A stretch of DNA of 64,000 bases from positions 1 to 64,000 of the forward strand of contig CALEZI010000137.1 of NCBI GenBank assembly GCA_937928755.1. Direction: 5' to 3'. The position numbers and the translations under genes are program-made. This stretch comes from an uncultured Rhodanobacteraceae bacterium. Lineage in GTDB: Bacteria; Pseudomonadota; Gammaproteobacteria; Xanthomonadales; SZUA-5. Positions 44,179-52,288 of the stretch are shown in pieces; positions within the stretch are counted from its first letter, which is position 1, and every line of letters starts with the position of its first letter. The notes beneath the pieces are model-generated. The model made no database searches and was not told where the DNA came from. It worked only from the letters and a program-made list of their open reading frames with translations.

Positions 44179-44964
44179 TCACAACGCCAGCGTACGCCCG
44201 CCGTCCACTGCGATGCTGACGCCGGTGATGTAGGACGCCGCCGGCGAGGCCAGGAAGGCGATCGCGTTGGCAACTTCGCTGGCGTCGGCGAAACGGCCCA
44301 TCGGCACCACGCTCATCATGCCTTTGGCGACCTCATCCTCGCCGAGGCCGCTGCTGCGCACCTTGCCGGCGATCAGGCCGTCCAGTCGCGCGGTACGCGT
44401 GAAACCCGGCAGCACGTTGTTGACGGTGATGCCCTCCGGCGCCAGTTCGGTGGCCAGCGTCTTCGCCCACGAGGCGACCGCGCCGCGCACCGTGTTCGAC
44501 ACGCCGAGACCCTTGATCGGTTCCTTCACCGAGGTCGAGATCACATTGACGATGCGACCGTAGCCGGCCGCACGCATGCCCGGCAGGACCAGGCGCGTCA
44601 GCAACTGGTTGCACAGCAGGTGCTGGCCGAAGGTGTCGAGGAAGGCCTGCTCCGAGGCGTGCTCGATCGGGCCCGGCGGCGGGCCGCCGGTGTTGTTGAT
44701 CAGGATCTGCGCCGGATGCGCCGCCAGCCACTCGCCGACGATGCGTTCCAGCCGCGCGCGATCGGCGTAGTCGGCATGCAGCGCATGCGGGCGCCCGCGG
44801 CCCGCGGCCTTCAATTCCACCAGCGCCGCCGCCAGCCGCAGCGGATCGCGTCCGATCACCGTGACATCGGCGCCGAGGGTAGCCAGTTCCAGCGCGGCCG
44901 CGCGGCCGATGCCCTGGCTGCCGCCGCCGACCAGCGCGTGATGGCCTGTGAGGTCGAGATGCAT
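44179..44964 (-). CDS. atypical short-chain dehydrogenase/reductase
   Basis: 261 residues. The Rossmann part is sound: ALVGGGSQGIGRAAA and NNTGGPPPG. The place of the catalytic Y-x3-K is taken by GLGVSNTVRGAV, so both Tyr and Lys are missing; the Ser is present in ISTSVKEP. A subfamily with LSNAxRAA in this place exists and is annotated only as SDR oxidoreductase. Function is unknown and classical reduction is doubtful. GGAG lies nine bases before ATG 44964. It is the first gene of the minus-strand stretch that ends with the dioxygenase, but repeats separate it from the dehydrogenase. Confidence 0.82.
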   Translation of the reverse strand: MHLDLTGHHALVGGGSQGIGRAAALELATLGADVTVIGRDPLRLAAALVELKAAGRGRPHALHADYADRARLERIVGEWLAAHPAQILINNTGGPPPGPIEHASEQAFLDTFGQHLLCNQLLTRLVLPGMRAAGYGRIVNVISTSVKEPIKGLGVSNTVRGAVASWAKTLATELAPEGITVNNVLPGFTRTARLDGLIAGKVRSSGLGEDEVAKGMMSVVPMGRFADASEVANAIAFLASPAASYITGVSIAVDGGRTLAL

Positions 44965-45033
44965 GGGCACTGGCTCCAGGAGGGTCGTGTCAGTTTACGG
45001 GTGGCGATCGGATGTGTCGCTCAATTCGGCATT

Positions 45034-45153
45034 GCTTTTTGTCCGCAAAAAACGCAAAGGGCGCAAAGGAAAGCAGATCCTGGAAGTCGGCGCGCGGTCG
45101 GCCTTGCGCCACCTGCTCTCGCTCTCTTTGCGTTCTTTGCGACCTTTGGCGGA
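45034..45153. repeat. CGCAAAGGA hairpin repeat, copy 4 of 5
   Basis: GCTTTTTGTCCGCAAAAAAC, CGCAAAGGG and CGCAAAGGA at the left; CTCTTTGCGTTCTTTGCGAC and CTTTGGCGGA at the right. Confidence 0.7.
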
Positions 45154-45196
45154 CCCATGCTCCTCGCGCCAATGCCCTGCGCACTGCGCCATGACC

Positions 45197-47248
45197 TCAG
45201 CGCATCCCCTTGAGGCGCATGCGGAACTCGACACCGGCCATGTCCGGCAGGTTGCTGGCGCTCGCATCGCCCTGGTGCAGTTCGGCGACCAGGCGCACGA
45301 TGTAGAGGCCCAGGCCCAGGTGCGGGGATACCGTGGCGCGACCATCGCGCACCGAAATCAGTGAATCGAACAAACGGTCCTGCATCTTCTGCGGCAGCGG
45401 CGGGCCGTTGTTCGACAGCACCAGGTCGACACTGCCCAACTTCAGCTCCAGCGCCAGCTTGATCCAGCCGCCGGGCGGACAGAAGCCAAGCGCATTGTCG
45501 ACCAGCTTGTCGAGCGCTTGATGGATCAGTTCGGGAGCGCCGTGGAAGGGCACCGGGAAATCCGGTACCACCAGGCGGAAATCGCGGTCTTCGGCGAGGT
45601 CTCGATAGCCGGCCGCGGCGCCATTCAGAAATTCGCGCAAGTCGAAATCTTCGGCCTCAGCGGCAGCGATCGCGCTCTCGATGCGCGATGCCTGCGACAG
45701 CGTGCGCAGCAGCGCACCGAGGCGCTCGGCGCCGGAGCGTGCGCGCTCGGCATAGATGCGCGCCGACTCGGTCATCGCCTCCTGCTCAAGGTTCTCCAGC
45801 GACGACTTGACCACCGCCAGCGGCGTCGCCAGTTCATGCGAAAGCTTGCCACCGAGGGTGCGCAGATAGTCAGTGTAAGCGCTGACCTGGTCGAGCAGTC
45901 GGCCAAAGCTGCGCGACAGGTCGCCGATCTCGTCGACCGCGTTGGAGCGCGGAAAGTTGCCGACCACGCGGCCTTCGATGGTGAGCGCATTTTCGGCCGC
46001 ATTGCGCAGTTTGCGAATGCGCCAGGACAGATAACCGGCGTACCCGAACAGGATCGCCGCAGCAACCAGCATCGTCAGCAGTCCACCCAGCAACAGGCTG
46101 CCGAGCGCGCGGTTGGTCCACAACAGCAGCGCGTCGCTGGTCTGTTCGAGCATTACGACGCCGACCACATCGCTGCCATGCAGCACCGGAATGGTCACGG
46201 TGAGGATCACGCTGGCCTGGCTGGCGGCGGGGCGCCAGTTGGCGCCAGGGGTGCCGGTCAAGGTCGCATCCACCTGGGTATTGGTCAGGCGCAGCAGGTT
46301 GAAGGCATAGCCGTCGCCGCGCGACATCTCCGGCGCCAGCAGATGGCGGTACACCAGCGCGCGTAGCCAGCGCAGGAAGGACAAGTCGTTGTCGTCGTCC
46401 GACGTATCGCTGCCGGGCCGCAGGCTGCCGCTTCGCGCGAGCACATAGCCCATGCGATCGAGCACGCGCAGACGGGCATTGTCCGGCACCAGGTTGCGCA
46501 GCAGTGGACTTTCCTGCCACAACAGGGCCAATGGCCGATAGCGCAGTCCGCGGACTGCGGTGCTCGCCGTTGCGCGTGGCAGGTCGGCGCCGGAAACCGG
46601 GTAATCGCGCACTTCGATGGCGAGATCGAAGACTGGATCGGCGATCGGCAGCTTCAGCTCCAGGCGATAGCCGCCGCTGCGTTCGATCCAGGCGGCCGGC
46701 AGTGCGAAGCTCGGCTCGCGGCCGTCCGCCCCGGCCAGCGGTTGCGCAGCGGTGACGCCCTGGACGCTGCGAGCCACGCGCCAGCGCCGTTCGCCAAAAC
46801 GATCGCGCAGCGAGATCTCGACATGGTCGGCGCGCTCGCCGAAGGATCCATCGACCGCAGTGGTCACCGAGGTGATGTCATCCACATCCAGCCACAGGTT
46901 GACCGCCCCCGGACCCTGGCCGACATAGAGTTTCGCGTTCAGGCCGGCGCCGGGGCTGTACAAGGCCTCAGGATCGATATGCCAGGAACCCCAGTCGTCG
47001 GCGTAGCCGTCGGCGTCGATGTCGATGCGCATCGGCCGCGCATGCAATACGGCGGGTGCGACCAGCGCGGCGCGCAAGGCGGGCTCGGCAACCGGCAAGG
47101 CGGTCGCCAGCGTGCGCGCCGACGCCATCAGCGCGCGCTCCTGGCTTTCGCGCAGCGCGGTTTCCATCTGCACGATGAAGCGCCAGCCGGCGAGCGGAAA
47201 CACCGCGGCGACCAGCGCAATCAGCAGCAGTTTCAGGCGTAGCGGCAT
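45197..47248 (-). CDS. membrane sensor histidine kinase, sortase-system type
   Basis: 683 residues. Membrane helix 1 at about 5-24, a large outer domain (about 30-370) and helix 2 (about 382-404), then HAMP (about 405-455), HisKA with H471 in GKLSHELATPLAVVKSS, and HATPase with DKLVDNALGFCPPGG and HLGLGLYIVRLVAELHQG. The outer part has an Asp-rich DIDADGYADDWG segment like carbohydrate- or calcium-binding folds. Length and layout resemble the histidine kinase of the proteobacterial dedicated sortase system. No sortase or response regulator is adjacent, so this name is tentative and the kinase is an orphan in this window. Confidence 0.82.
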   Translation of the reverse strand: MPLRLKLLLIALVAAVFPLAGWRFIVQMETALRESQERALMASARTLATALPVAEPALRAALVAPAVLHARPMRIDIDADGYADDWGSWHIDPEALYSPGAGLNAKLYVGQGPGAVNLWLDVDDITSVTTAVDGSFGERADHVEISLRDRFGERRWRVARSVQGVTAAQPLAGADGREPSFALPAAWIERSGGYRLELKLPIADPVFDLAIEVRDYPVSGADLPRATASTAVRGLRYRPLALLWQESPLLRNLVPDNARLRVLDRMGYVLARSGSLRPGSDTSDDDNDLSFLRWLRALVYRHLLAPEMSRGDGYAFNLLRLTNTQVDATLTGTPGANWRPAASQASVILTVTIPVLHGSDVVGVVMLEQTSDALLLWTNRALGSLLLGGLLTMLVAAAILFGYAGYLSWRIRKLRNAAENALTIEGRVVGNFPRSNAVDEIGDLSRSFGRLLDQVSAYTDYLRTLGGKLSHELATPLAVVKSSLENLEQEAMTESARIYAERARSGAERLGALLRTLSQASRIESAIAAAEAEDFDLREFLNGAAAGYRDLAEDRDFRLVVPDFPVPFHGAPELIHQALDKLVDNALGFCPPGGWIKLALELKLGSVDLVLSNNGPPLPQKMQDRLFDSLISVRDGRATVSPHLGLGLYIVRLVAELHQGDASASNLPDMAGVEFRMRLKGMR

Positions 47249-47332
47249 GCGCGGCTGGAGTTTCGATCGAGGTCGCGGAGTTCAGCGCAACGGCGGCGGG
47301 ATTGCAAAGGAATGGCGAGGGCAGTGAAGATT

Positions 47333-47475
47333 GCAGGAGCGACGTGTACGTCGCGACCTTATCGCATGACGGTCGCGGCGCTAACTCCTGCGACGTGTCG
47401 ATCCTTGTCGGCGCGCCTGCGCGCGCGACGCTGCCAGGGCGTATCGACGGTCGCGACGTACACGTCGCTCCTACG
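47333..47475. repeat. REP-type inverted repeat, GTAG-GAGCGACGT family
   Basis: GCAGGAGCGACGTGTACGTC-GCGACC at the left and GGTCGCGACGTACACGTCGC-TCCTAC at the right. Each arm is itself a palindrome (GACGTGTACGTC). Inside lie two further GTCGCG-type partial arms. It lies between the histidine kinase start and the dnaB stop; no gene is in this 231-base gap. Confidence 0.75.
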
Positions 47476-47479
47476 CTGG

Positions 47480-48850
47480 TCAGTAGCTCTCGAACACGCC
47501 TCCGCCCTCGCGAGCGATCGAGTCGAAGCGCGTGTACTGGCCGCGGAACCACAGGTCCATGGTGCCGGTCGGTCCGTTGCGGTGCTTGGCGATGATGATC
47601 TCGGCGATACCCTTCTTGGCCGAATCCGGGTTGTAGTACTCGTCCCGGTAGATGAAGCAGATCAGGTCGGCGTCCTGCTCGATGGCGCCGGATTCGCGCA
47701 GATCGGACATCATCGGACGCTTGTCCTGACGCTGCTCAAGAGAGCGGTTGAGCTGGCTCAGCGCGACCACCGGGACGTTCATTTCCTTGGCGATTGCCTT
47801 CAAGTTGCGCGAAATCTCGGAGATCTCGTTGGTGCGGTTCTCGCGCGTGCCCGGGACCTGCATCAATTGCAGATAGTCGACCACGATCAGCGCCAGCCCG
47901 TGCTCGCGCTTCAGTCGTCGCGTGCGGGCGCGCAACTCCGACGGCGACAGGCCACCGGTATCGTCGATGAACAGCTTGGCGCCGGTCAGCAAGGTGATCG
48001 CGCTGGTCACCCGTGGCCAGTCCTCGTCGGCCAGATCGCCGTTGCGCAGGCGCTTCTGATCGACCCGACCGAGCGAGGAGATCATGCGCAATGCCAATTG
48101 GGCGACCGGCATTTCCATGCTGAAGATCGCCACCGGCTGGCCGCTCTGGATTGCCGCATGTTCGGCGATGTTCATCGCGAACGAGGTCTTGCCCATCGAC
48201 GGCCGCGCCGCAACGATCACCAGGTCGCCCGGCTGCAAGCCATTGGTCAGATTGTTGAAATCGGCAAATCCGGTGTCGAGTCCGTTGAGTACGCCCTTGT
48301 TCGAATAACGGAACTCGATGGCGCGATAGGCTTCCTTGAGCGCCTCGGCGACCGGCACGAAGCTGCCGCGCCCACGTTTGCCACGCTCGCCGATATCGAA
48401 CACGAGCTTTTCGGCGCCCTGCAGCAGTTCCTCGCTGCTGCGCCCCTCCGGCACCAGGATGTCGTCGACGATCTGGGTGCCGGCTTCCATCAACTGGCGC
48501 AGGATCGACTTCTCGCGCACGATCTCCGCGTAGGCCACGATGTTGGCCGCGCCCGGCGTGTTGTTGGCGATCTCGATGACGTAGCCGATGCCGCCGGCGG
48601 CTTCGGCCTGTTCCTTGCGCTCCAGCCATTCGCCGAGGGTCACCGCGTCGCACGGCTGGCCCTTCTCCTTCAGCGACGCGATCGCCTGGAAGATGATGCG
48701 ATGGTCCTGACGATAGAAGTCGTCGGCGACCACCTTGTCGGAAATCTTGAAGTAGGCCTCGTCGGACAACATCAATGCGCCCAGCACCGCCTGTTCGGCG
48801 TCGAGCGAATAGGGCGGCGTGCGCGTGTTGGCGTGGCGAGGATCGGTCAT
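47480..48850 (-). CDS. dnaB: replicative DNA helicase
   Basis: 456 residues. N-terminal helical domain (about 10-110, PYSLDAEQAVLGALML), linker, and RecA-like ATPase with Walker A ARPSMGKTS near 215-223, IVVDYLQLM as Walker B, and the arginine-finger region GPTGTMDLWFRGQYTRF. The ring helicase opens the fork with DnaG and DnaA. It lies downstream of rpsF-rpsR-rplI, the usual order, though a hairpin repeat now separates it from rplI by more than 300 bases, so it may have its own promoter. Confidence 0.96.
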   Translation of the reverse strand: MTDPRHANTRTPPYSLDAEQAVLGALMLSDEAYFKISDKVVADDFYRQDHRIIFQAIASLKEKGQPCDAVTLGEWLERKEQAEAAGGIGYVIEIANNTPGAANIVAYAEIVREKSILRQLMEAGTQIVDDILVPEGRSSEELLQGAEKLVFDIGERGKRGRGSFVPVAEALKEAYRAIEFRYSNKGVLNGLDTGFADFNNLTNGLQPGDLVIVAARPSMGKTSFAMNIAEHAAIQSGQPVAIFSMEMPVAQLALRMISSLGRVDQKRLRNGDLADEDWPRVTSAITLLTGAKLFIDDTGGLSPSELRARTRRLKREHGLALIVVDYLQLMQVPGTRENRTNEISEISRNLKAIAKEMNVPVVALSQLNRSLEQRQDKRPMMSDLRESGAIEQDADLICFIYRDEYYNPDSAKKGIAEIIIAKHRNGPTGTMDLWFRGQYTRFDSIAREGGGVFESY

Positions 48851-48924
48851 GGGGTTCCGATGGTGCTGATGAGGTGACTTCAGACGTTCACGGCGGGGTT
48901 GGCAGTTCGCTGTGGTCGGGAGCG

Positions 48925-49088
48925 GCTTTTTTGGTCCGCAAAGGACGCAAAGGACGCAAAGAGAAGCATTGACACGAAGTGAGTGCGGATTTCCTTGTGA
49001 TCACGCCAAGCGCTGCCGGGAGCTTTCGCGACCCCTTCAAAGTCTATCTTGCTTCTCTTTGCGTCCTTAGCGTCCTTTGCGGACAAAG
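48925..49088. repeat. CGCAAAGGA hairpin repeat, copy 5 of 5
   Basis: GCTTTTTTGGTCCGCAAAGG then two CGCAAAGGA-type units at the left; CTCTTTGCGTCCTTAGCGTC and CTTTGCGGACAAAG at the right. The rest of the 316-base rplI-dnaB gap holds only the rplI terminator. Confidence 0.75.
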
Positions 49089-49106
49089 GCTCTTTCCCGG
49101 AAGCCA

Positions 49107-49150
49107 CAAAAGCGAAAGCCCGCGATACCTCTCGGCATCGCGGGCTTTCG
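49107..49150 (-). terminator. rho-independent terminator after rplI
   Basis: On the minus strand CGAAAGCCCGCGAT, a ten-base loop, ATCGCGGGCTTTCG, then CTTTTGT: a perfect 14-pair stem. Confidence 0.85.
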
Positions 49151-49166
49151 GGTGCGGCGATGAAGC

Positions 49167-49616
49167 TCAGTTTTCCGGCTGGACCACGACCTTGACGGTC
49201 GTGTGCACGTCGGCGTGCAGGTGCACTTCGACGTCGCTCTCGCCGACGCGGCGGATCGGGCCTTCACCCATCACCACTTCGGACTTCTCCAGCGGCAGGC
49301 CGGCGGCACTGAAAGCTTCGGCGATTTCGCGCGGGCCGACCGAACCGTAGAGCTTGCCCTCGGTGCTGGCATTGGCCTTGATCGTCACCGAGGCGCCTTC
49401 GAGACCCGCCTTGCGTGCCTGGGCGGCGGCCAGGATCTCGTTGGCCTTGCCTTCGAACTCGGCGCGGCGCTTTTCGAACTCGGCAACGTTGGTTGCCGTG
49501 GCCGGCACGGCTTTGCCGTAGGGGATCAGGAAGTTACGGCTGTAGCCGGCCTTGACCTTGACGCGGTCGCCGAGGCTGCCGAGATTCTTGACCTTCTGAA
49601 GCAGGATCACATCCAT
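49167..49616 (-). CDS. rplI: 50S ribosomal protein L9
   Basis: 149 residues, the normal length. The N-terminal domain [32 protein letters not shown] binds 23S rRNA (shown in short: [16 protein letters not shown]), a long helix follows, and the C-terminal domain has [15 protein letters not shown]. Eleven bases downstream of rpsR. Last ribosomal gene of the set before a strong terminator. Confidence 0.97.
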   Translation of the reverse strand: MDVILLQKVKNLGSLGDRVKVKAGYSRNFLIPYGKAVPATATNVAEFEKRRAEFEGKANEILAAAQARKAGLEGASVTIKANASTEGKLYGSVGPREIAEAFSAAGLPLEKSEVVMGEGPIRRVGESDVEVHLHADVHTTVKVVVQPEN

Positions 49617-49627
49617 GGATCAGCTCC

Positions 49628-49852
49628 TCAATGACTGTCGGTGTACGGGATCAGCGCCAGAAAACGGGCGCGCTTGATCGCGGTCGAGAGCTGGCGCTGG
49701 AAACGCGCGCGCGTGCCGGTGATGCGGCTCGGCACGATCTTGCCGGTCTCGGTGACGTACTGGCGCAGCGTGTTCAGATCCTTGTAATCGATATGAGTGA
49801 CGCCGTCAGCGGTGAACTTGCAGAACTTCTTGCGACGAAAGAAACGCGACAT
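49628..49852 (-). CDS. rpsR: 30S ribosomal protein S18
   Basis: 74 residues: [18 protein letters not shown] at the start, [18 protein letters not shown] in the middle, and [19 protein letters not shown] at the end, the complete S18 pattern. S18 pairs with S6 on the 30S platform. It lies 21 bases behind rpsF; priB, which sits between them in enterobacteria, is absent. Confidence 0.97.
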   Translation of the reverse strand: MSRFFRRKKFCKFTADGVTHIDYKDLNTLRQYVTETGKIVPSRITGTRARFQRQLSTAIKRARFLALIPYTDSH

Positions 49853-49873
49853 GGTTTATCTCCTGGGAATCGG

Positions 49874-50290
49874 TCAGACGCTGGCTTCGGCGACAGGCTC
49901 ATCCTCACCACCGGTACCGACGGCAGTTGGGGAATCGCCAGAGTCGTCGTCGCGGCGACGCGGCTTCTCGTCCTTGGTCTTCATGATCGCGCTCATTTCG
50001 GTGACCGCTTCCTTCATCACCACGATCAGGTGGCGCAGCACGGCATCGTTGAAGCGGAACGCATCCTGCAGTTCCTTCAGCGCAGCAGCCGAGCATTCGA
50101 TGTTCATCATGATGTAGTGCGCCTTCAACAGGCGCTCGATCGGATACGCCAGCTGGCGTCGGCCCCAATCTTCCAGACGGTGGATCTTGCCGCCGTCGGC
50201 TTCGATCATGCTGCGGTAGCGGTCGATCATCGCCGGCACCTGCTCGCTCTGGTCAGGGTGGACCAGAAACACAACTTCGTAATGACGCAT
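49874..50290 (-). CDS. rpsF: 30S ribosomal protein S6
   Basis: 138 residues. [19 protein letters not shown] opens the ferredoxin-like fold; GRRQLAYPI and [10 protein letters not shown] are family blocks. The tail after about 105 is acidic and ends with [13 protein letters not shown] residues, a place where S6 of other bacteria is extended by RimK with glutamates. GAGAGGAA precedes the ATG. The leader upstream folds into a hairpin (50340-50360) that could serve S6:S18 feedback. Confidence 0.97.
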   Translation of the reverse strand: MRHYEVVFLVHPDQSEQVPAMIDRYRSMIEADGGKIHRLEDWGRRQLAYPIERLLKAHYIMMNIECSAAALKELQDAFRFNDAVLRHLIVVMKEAVTEMSAIMKTKDEKPRRRDDDSGDSPTAVGTGGEDEPVAEASV

Positions 50291-50339
50291 GAGATTCCTC
50301 TCGGATATAGCTTCCCGGACAATCCAGTGAAGCGAGGAG

Positions 50340-50360
50340 CCGTCCAGGGAGCCTGGACGG
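50340..50360 (-). promoter_or_regulatory. hairpin at the 5' end of the rpsF leader
   Basis: CCGTCCAGG, loop CTC, CCTGGACGG on the minus strand: a perfect nine-pair stem that begins one or two bases after the predicted transcription start. Confidence 0.45.
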
Positions 50361-50368
50361 GGGCGCGG

Positions 50369-50397
50369 AGTCTACTCGTCTGCGCGTGGAGCAGCAA
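50369..50397 (-). promoter_or_regulatory. sigma-70 promoter of rpsF-rpsR-rplI
   Basis: On the minus strand TTGCTG (50392-50397), 17-base spacer, TAGACT (50369-50374). It gives a leader of about 72 bases. Confidence 0.65.
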
Positions 50398-50483
50398 CTC
50401 GGGTCAGTCGTTGTTGCTCGTCGGCAGCGCCGGCCGCTGCAAAAATCCATGCACCCGTTTGCCAACGCTGCCGAGCGGGCATG

Positions 50484-50529
50484 CCCGGACTTGTCCGGAC
50501 AAAAGGGTCCAGACTCGTCCGGACCCTTT
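50484..50529 (-). terminator. terminator of bfr, with GTCCGGAC palindrome
   Basis: Minus strand: AAAGGGTCC pairs with GGACCCTTT, then TTGT. Next to it lies CCGGAC-TT-GTCCGG, which resembles the core of the GTGG-GTCCAGAC repeat family, so this may be a repeat taken over as terminator. Confidence 0.55.
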
Positions 50530-50549
50530 ACCTGCGTGGCAGCCGGCTG

Positions 50550-51020
50550 CTAACCCGCGACCTTGCCCTGCAGATACAAGGCTTCGCCGAGGCTGTCGAT
50601 CAGGCCGAGTTGCGTTTCCAGCCAATCCACATGCTCTTCCTCACTCTCGAGGATGTCTTCCAGCAGTTCGCGAGTGCCGAAGTCGCGTACGGTTTCACAG
50701 TAGGCGATGGCGTCGCGCAGATCGGGAATCGCCAGTTCCTCGAGCTTGAGATCGCAGGCGATGACCTCTTTCGGATTCTCGCCGATCAGCAGCTTGCCGA
50801 GCTTCTGCAGATTGGGCAGGCCTTCGAGGAACAGGATGCGTTCGATCAGGCGATCGGCATGCTTCATTTCGTCGATCGATTCCTCGTATTCGTGCTTCGC
50901 CAGCGCCTGGTAGCCCCAGTTGCGGTACATGCGCGAGTGCAGGAAATACTGGTTGATCGCCGTCAGTTCGTTGGCGAGGATCTTGTTGAGGTGGCCAATG
51001 ACCTTTGCGTCGCCTTTCAT
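50550..51020 (-). CDS. bfr: bacterioferritin
   Basis: 156 residues. Ferroxidase ligands are the conserved E18, E51, H54, E94, E127 and H130. The heme-binding Met is M52 in DEMKHADRL. The protein stores iron in a 24-mer shell. AAAGGA five bases before ATG 51020 fixes the start; the longer frame to 51062 has no support. bfd, encoding the ferredoxin that helps release the iron, lies upstream on the same strand with 218 bases between; a TATGAT -10 for bfr is at 51062-51067. Confidence 0.95.
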   Translation of the reverse strand: MKGDAKVIGHLNKILANELTAINQYFLHSRMYRNWGYQALAKHEYEESIDEMKHADRLIERILFLEGLPNLQKLGKLLIGENPKEVIACDLKLEELAIPDLRDAIAYCETVRDFGTRELLEDILESEEEHVDWLETQLGLIDSLGEALYLQGKVAG

Positions 51021-51238
51021 GGCTGTCCTTTGCGCGCGATCGGATACCGATCGGAGGACCAATCATAAGCCGCAAAGAGGTACGCGCGCGTGAAACGAAC
51101 TCGGGAGCAAGCCAAAAAGCTGGCTGCGCGAGCTGATCGCCGCGTCGGGCGCCGTTCCCTGACTCAACTCGCCATTTGATCTTCTTGCGTGACTACGCTC
51201 CTTGATGCTGGCATGACGGTGCCCGTCAGCGGCAGTGC

Positions 51239-51457
51239 TCAGGCGAGCGCCGGCATGCCGTCGCCGCGGGCCAGTCGCAGCGACGGCGAGTCGTTTCTCA
51301 GCGATTCGTGCAGGACCGCTTCCGCCATTTCGGAGCAGCAGCCGCAGCCAGCCGTGCAACCGGTGCTCATGGCCAGTTCGCCGAGGGTGCGAATACCCGA
51401 TCGAGCCGCGCGCCGGATTGCAGCTTCGGTAACACCGTTGCACATGCAGACGTACAT
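51239..51457 (-). CDS. bfd: bacterioferritin-associated ferredoxin
   Basis: 72 residues. The [2Fe-2S] ligands are C4 and C6 in MYVCMCNGVTE and C38 and C41 in GCTAGCGCC; two extra Cys, C34 and C40, lie in the same loop. Bfd docks on bacterioferritin and reduces stored Fe(III) when iron is scarce, so iron-dependent repression is expected and fits the Fur-type palindrome over its promoter. AGGAG lies upstream of ATG 51457. The C-terminal 20 residues are not conserved. Confidence 0.92.
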   Translation of the reverse strand: MYVCMCNGVTEAAIRRAARSGIRTLGELAMSTGCTAGCGCCSEMAEAVLHESLRNDSPSLRLARGDGMPALA

Positions 51458-51486
51458 GGTCGATGGCTCCTGGACGCTTGTTGCAG

Positions 51487-51521
51487 AGCGTATTGCCAAT
51501 GCGAATGGTTGTCAATTCGCA
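51487..51521 (-). promoter_or_regulatory. bfd promoter with overlapping Fur-type palindrome
   Basis: Minus strand TTGACA (51510-51515), 17-base spacer, TACGCT (51487-51492). The palindrome TGCGAAT-N8-ATTCGCA at 51500-51521 covers the -35 and most of the spacer, as expected for an iron-repressed promoter. Confidence 0.6.
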
Positions 51522-51580
51522 CTGGAGTCGCAACGCGATGTCATTCAGCCACAGCTATCGATGACCTGCCTTGATCGAGA

Positions 51581-52132
51581 TCAGCGTGGCGCCGCCTGCG
51601 CCGGGGAATTCAACCGCCCGCTGGCCAAAGCGGCCATCGGTTCCTCAGGAATGTCGATCAAGCGCCGCGCCGCCGGCGCAAGATGCCGCAATGCGCGCTC
51701 GTAGACACCGCGCTTGAAGGTGACGACATGGTCCAGCGGGTACCAGAAGTCGACCCAGCGCCACAGGTCGAATTCCGGTCGGTCGGTCCCATCGAGGCGC
51801 ACAAAACTATCGTCGGCGGTCAGTTTGAGCAGGAACCAGACCTGCTTTTGTCCGATGCACACCGGCCGCACGTTGGTGCGCACGCAGTGGCGCGGCAGGC
51901 GATAGCGCAACCAGCCCGGCGTTGCCGCCAGAATCTGGACGTGCTCGGCCGCCAGGCCGGTTTCTTCCGCCAGTTCGCGGTACATCGCTTCTTCAGGTGT
52001 CTCGTCGCTGTTCATCCCGCCCTGCGGGAACTGCCAGCCGTCACGACGGACGCGCCGCGCCCAGAAGACGCGTCCTCCTTCCTGCATCAAGACGATTCCT
52101 ACATTGGGTCTGTAGCCATCCGGATCGATCAT
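51581..52132 (-). CDS. rppH: RNA pyrophosphohydrolase
   Basis: 183 residues. It starts [15 protein letters not shown], and the Nudix box is complete ([20 protein letters not shown] followed by TGL). It removes pyrophosphate from mRNA 5' ends and so starts decay. The other RppH blocks WQFPQGG and [13 protein letters not shown] are present. A longer GTG-started frame to 52171 lacks a match. It is divergent from the second DUF1631 gene. Confidence 0.93.
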   Translation of the reverse strand: MIDPDGYRPNVGIVLMQEGGRVFWARRVRRDGWQFPQGGMNSDETPEEAMYRELAEETGLAAEHVQILAATPGWLRYRLPRHCVRTNVRPVCIGQKQVWFLLKLTADDSFVRLDGTDRPEFDLWRWVDFWYPLDHVVTFKRGVYERALRHLAPAARRLIDIPEEPMAALASGRLNSPAQAAPR

Positions 52133-52288
52133 CCGGGCGCGCTCCACGCATGTGCTGGGTTGATTTTGCATTCCCCGCAGCGTACCGACAAGCGGTCATC
52201 GTCGATTGGCAGCCCGCAGACGCAAGTTCCGTGGTCGACAGGCTGCGCCAGAGCGGTTCAGTCCCATAGAATCAGGTCGTCGTCGCGA

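Noticed and set aside
51683..52288. N-terminal extension of the second DUF1631 protein
   Set aside because: It lies antisense to rppH, whose Nudix motif is complete; the DUF1631-like sequence begins only after 52289.
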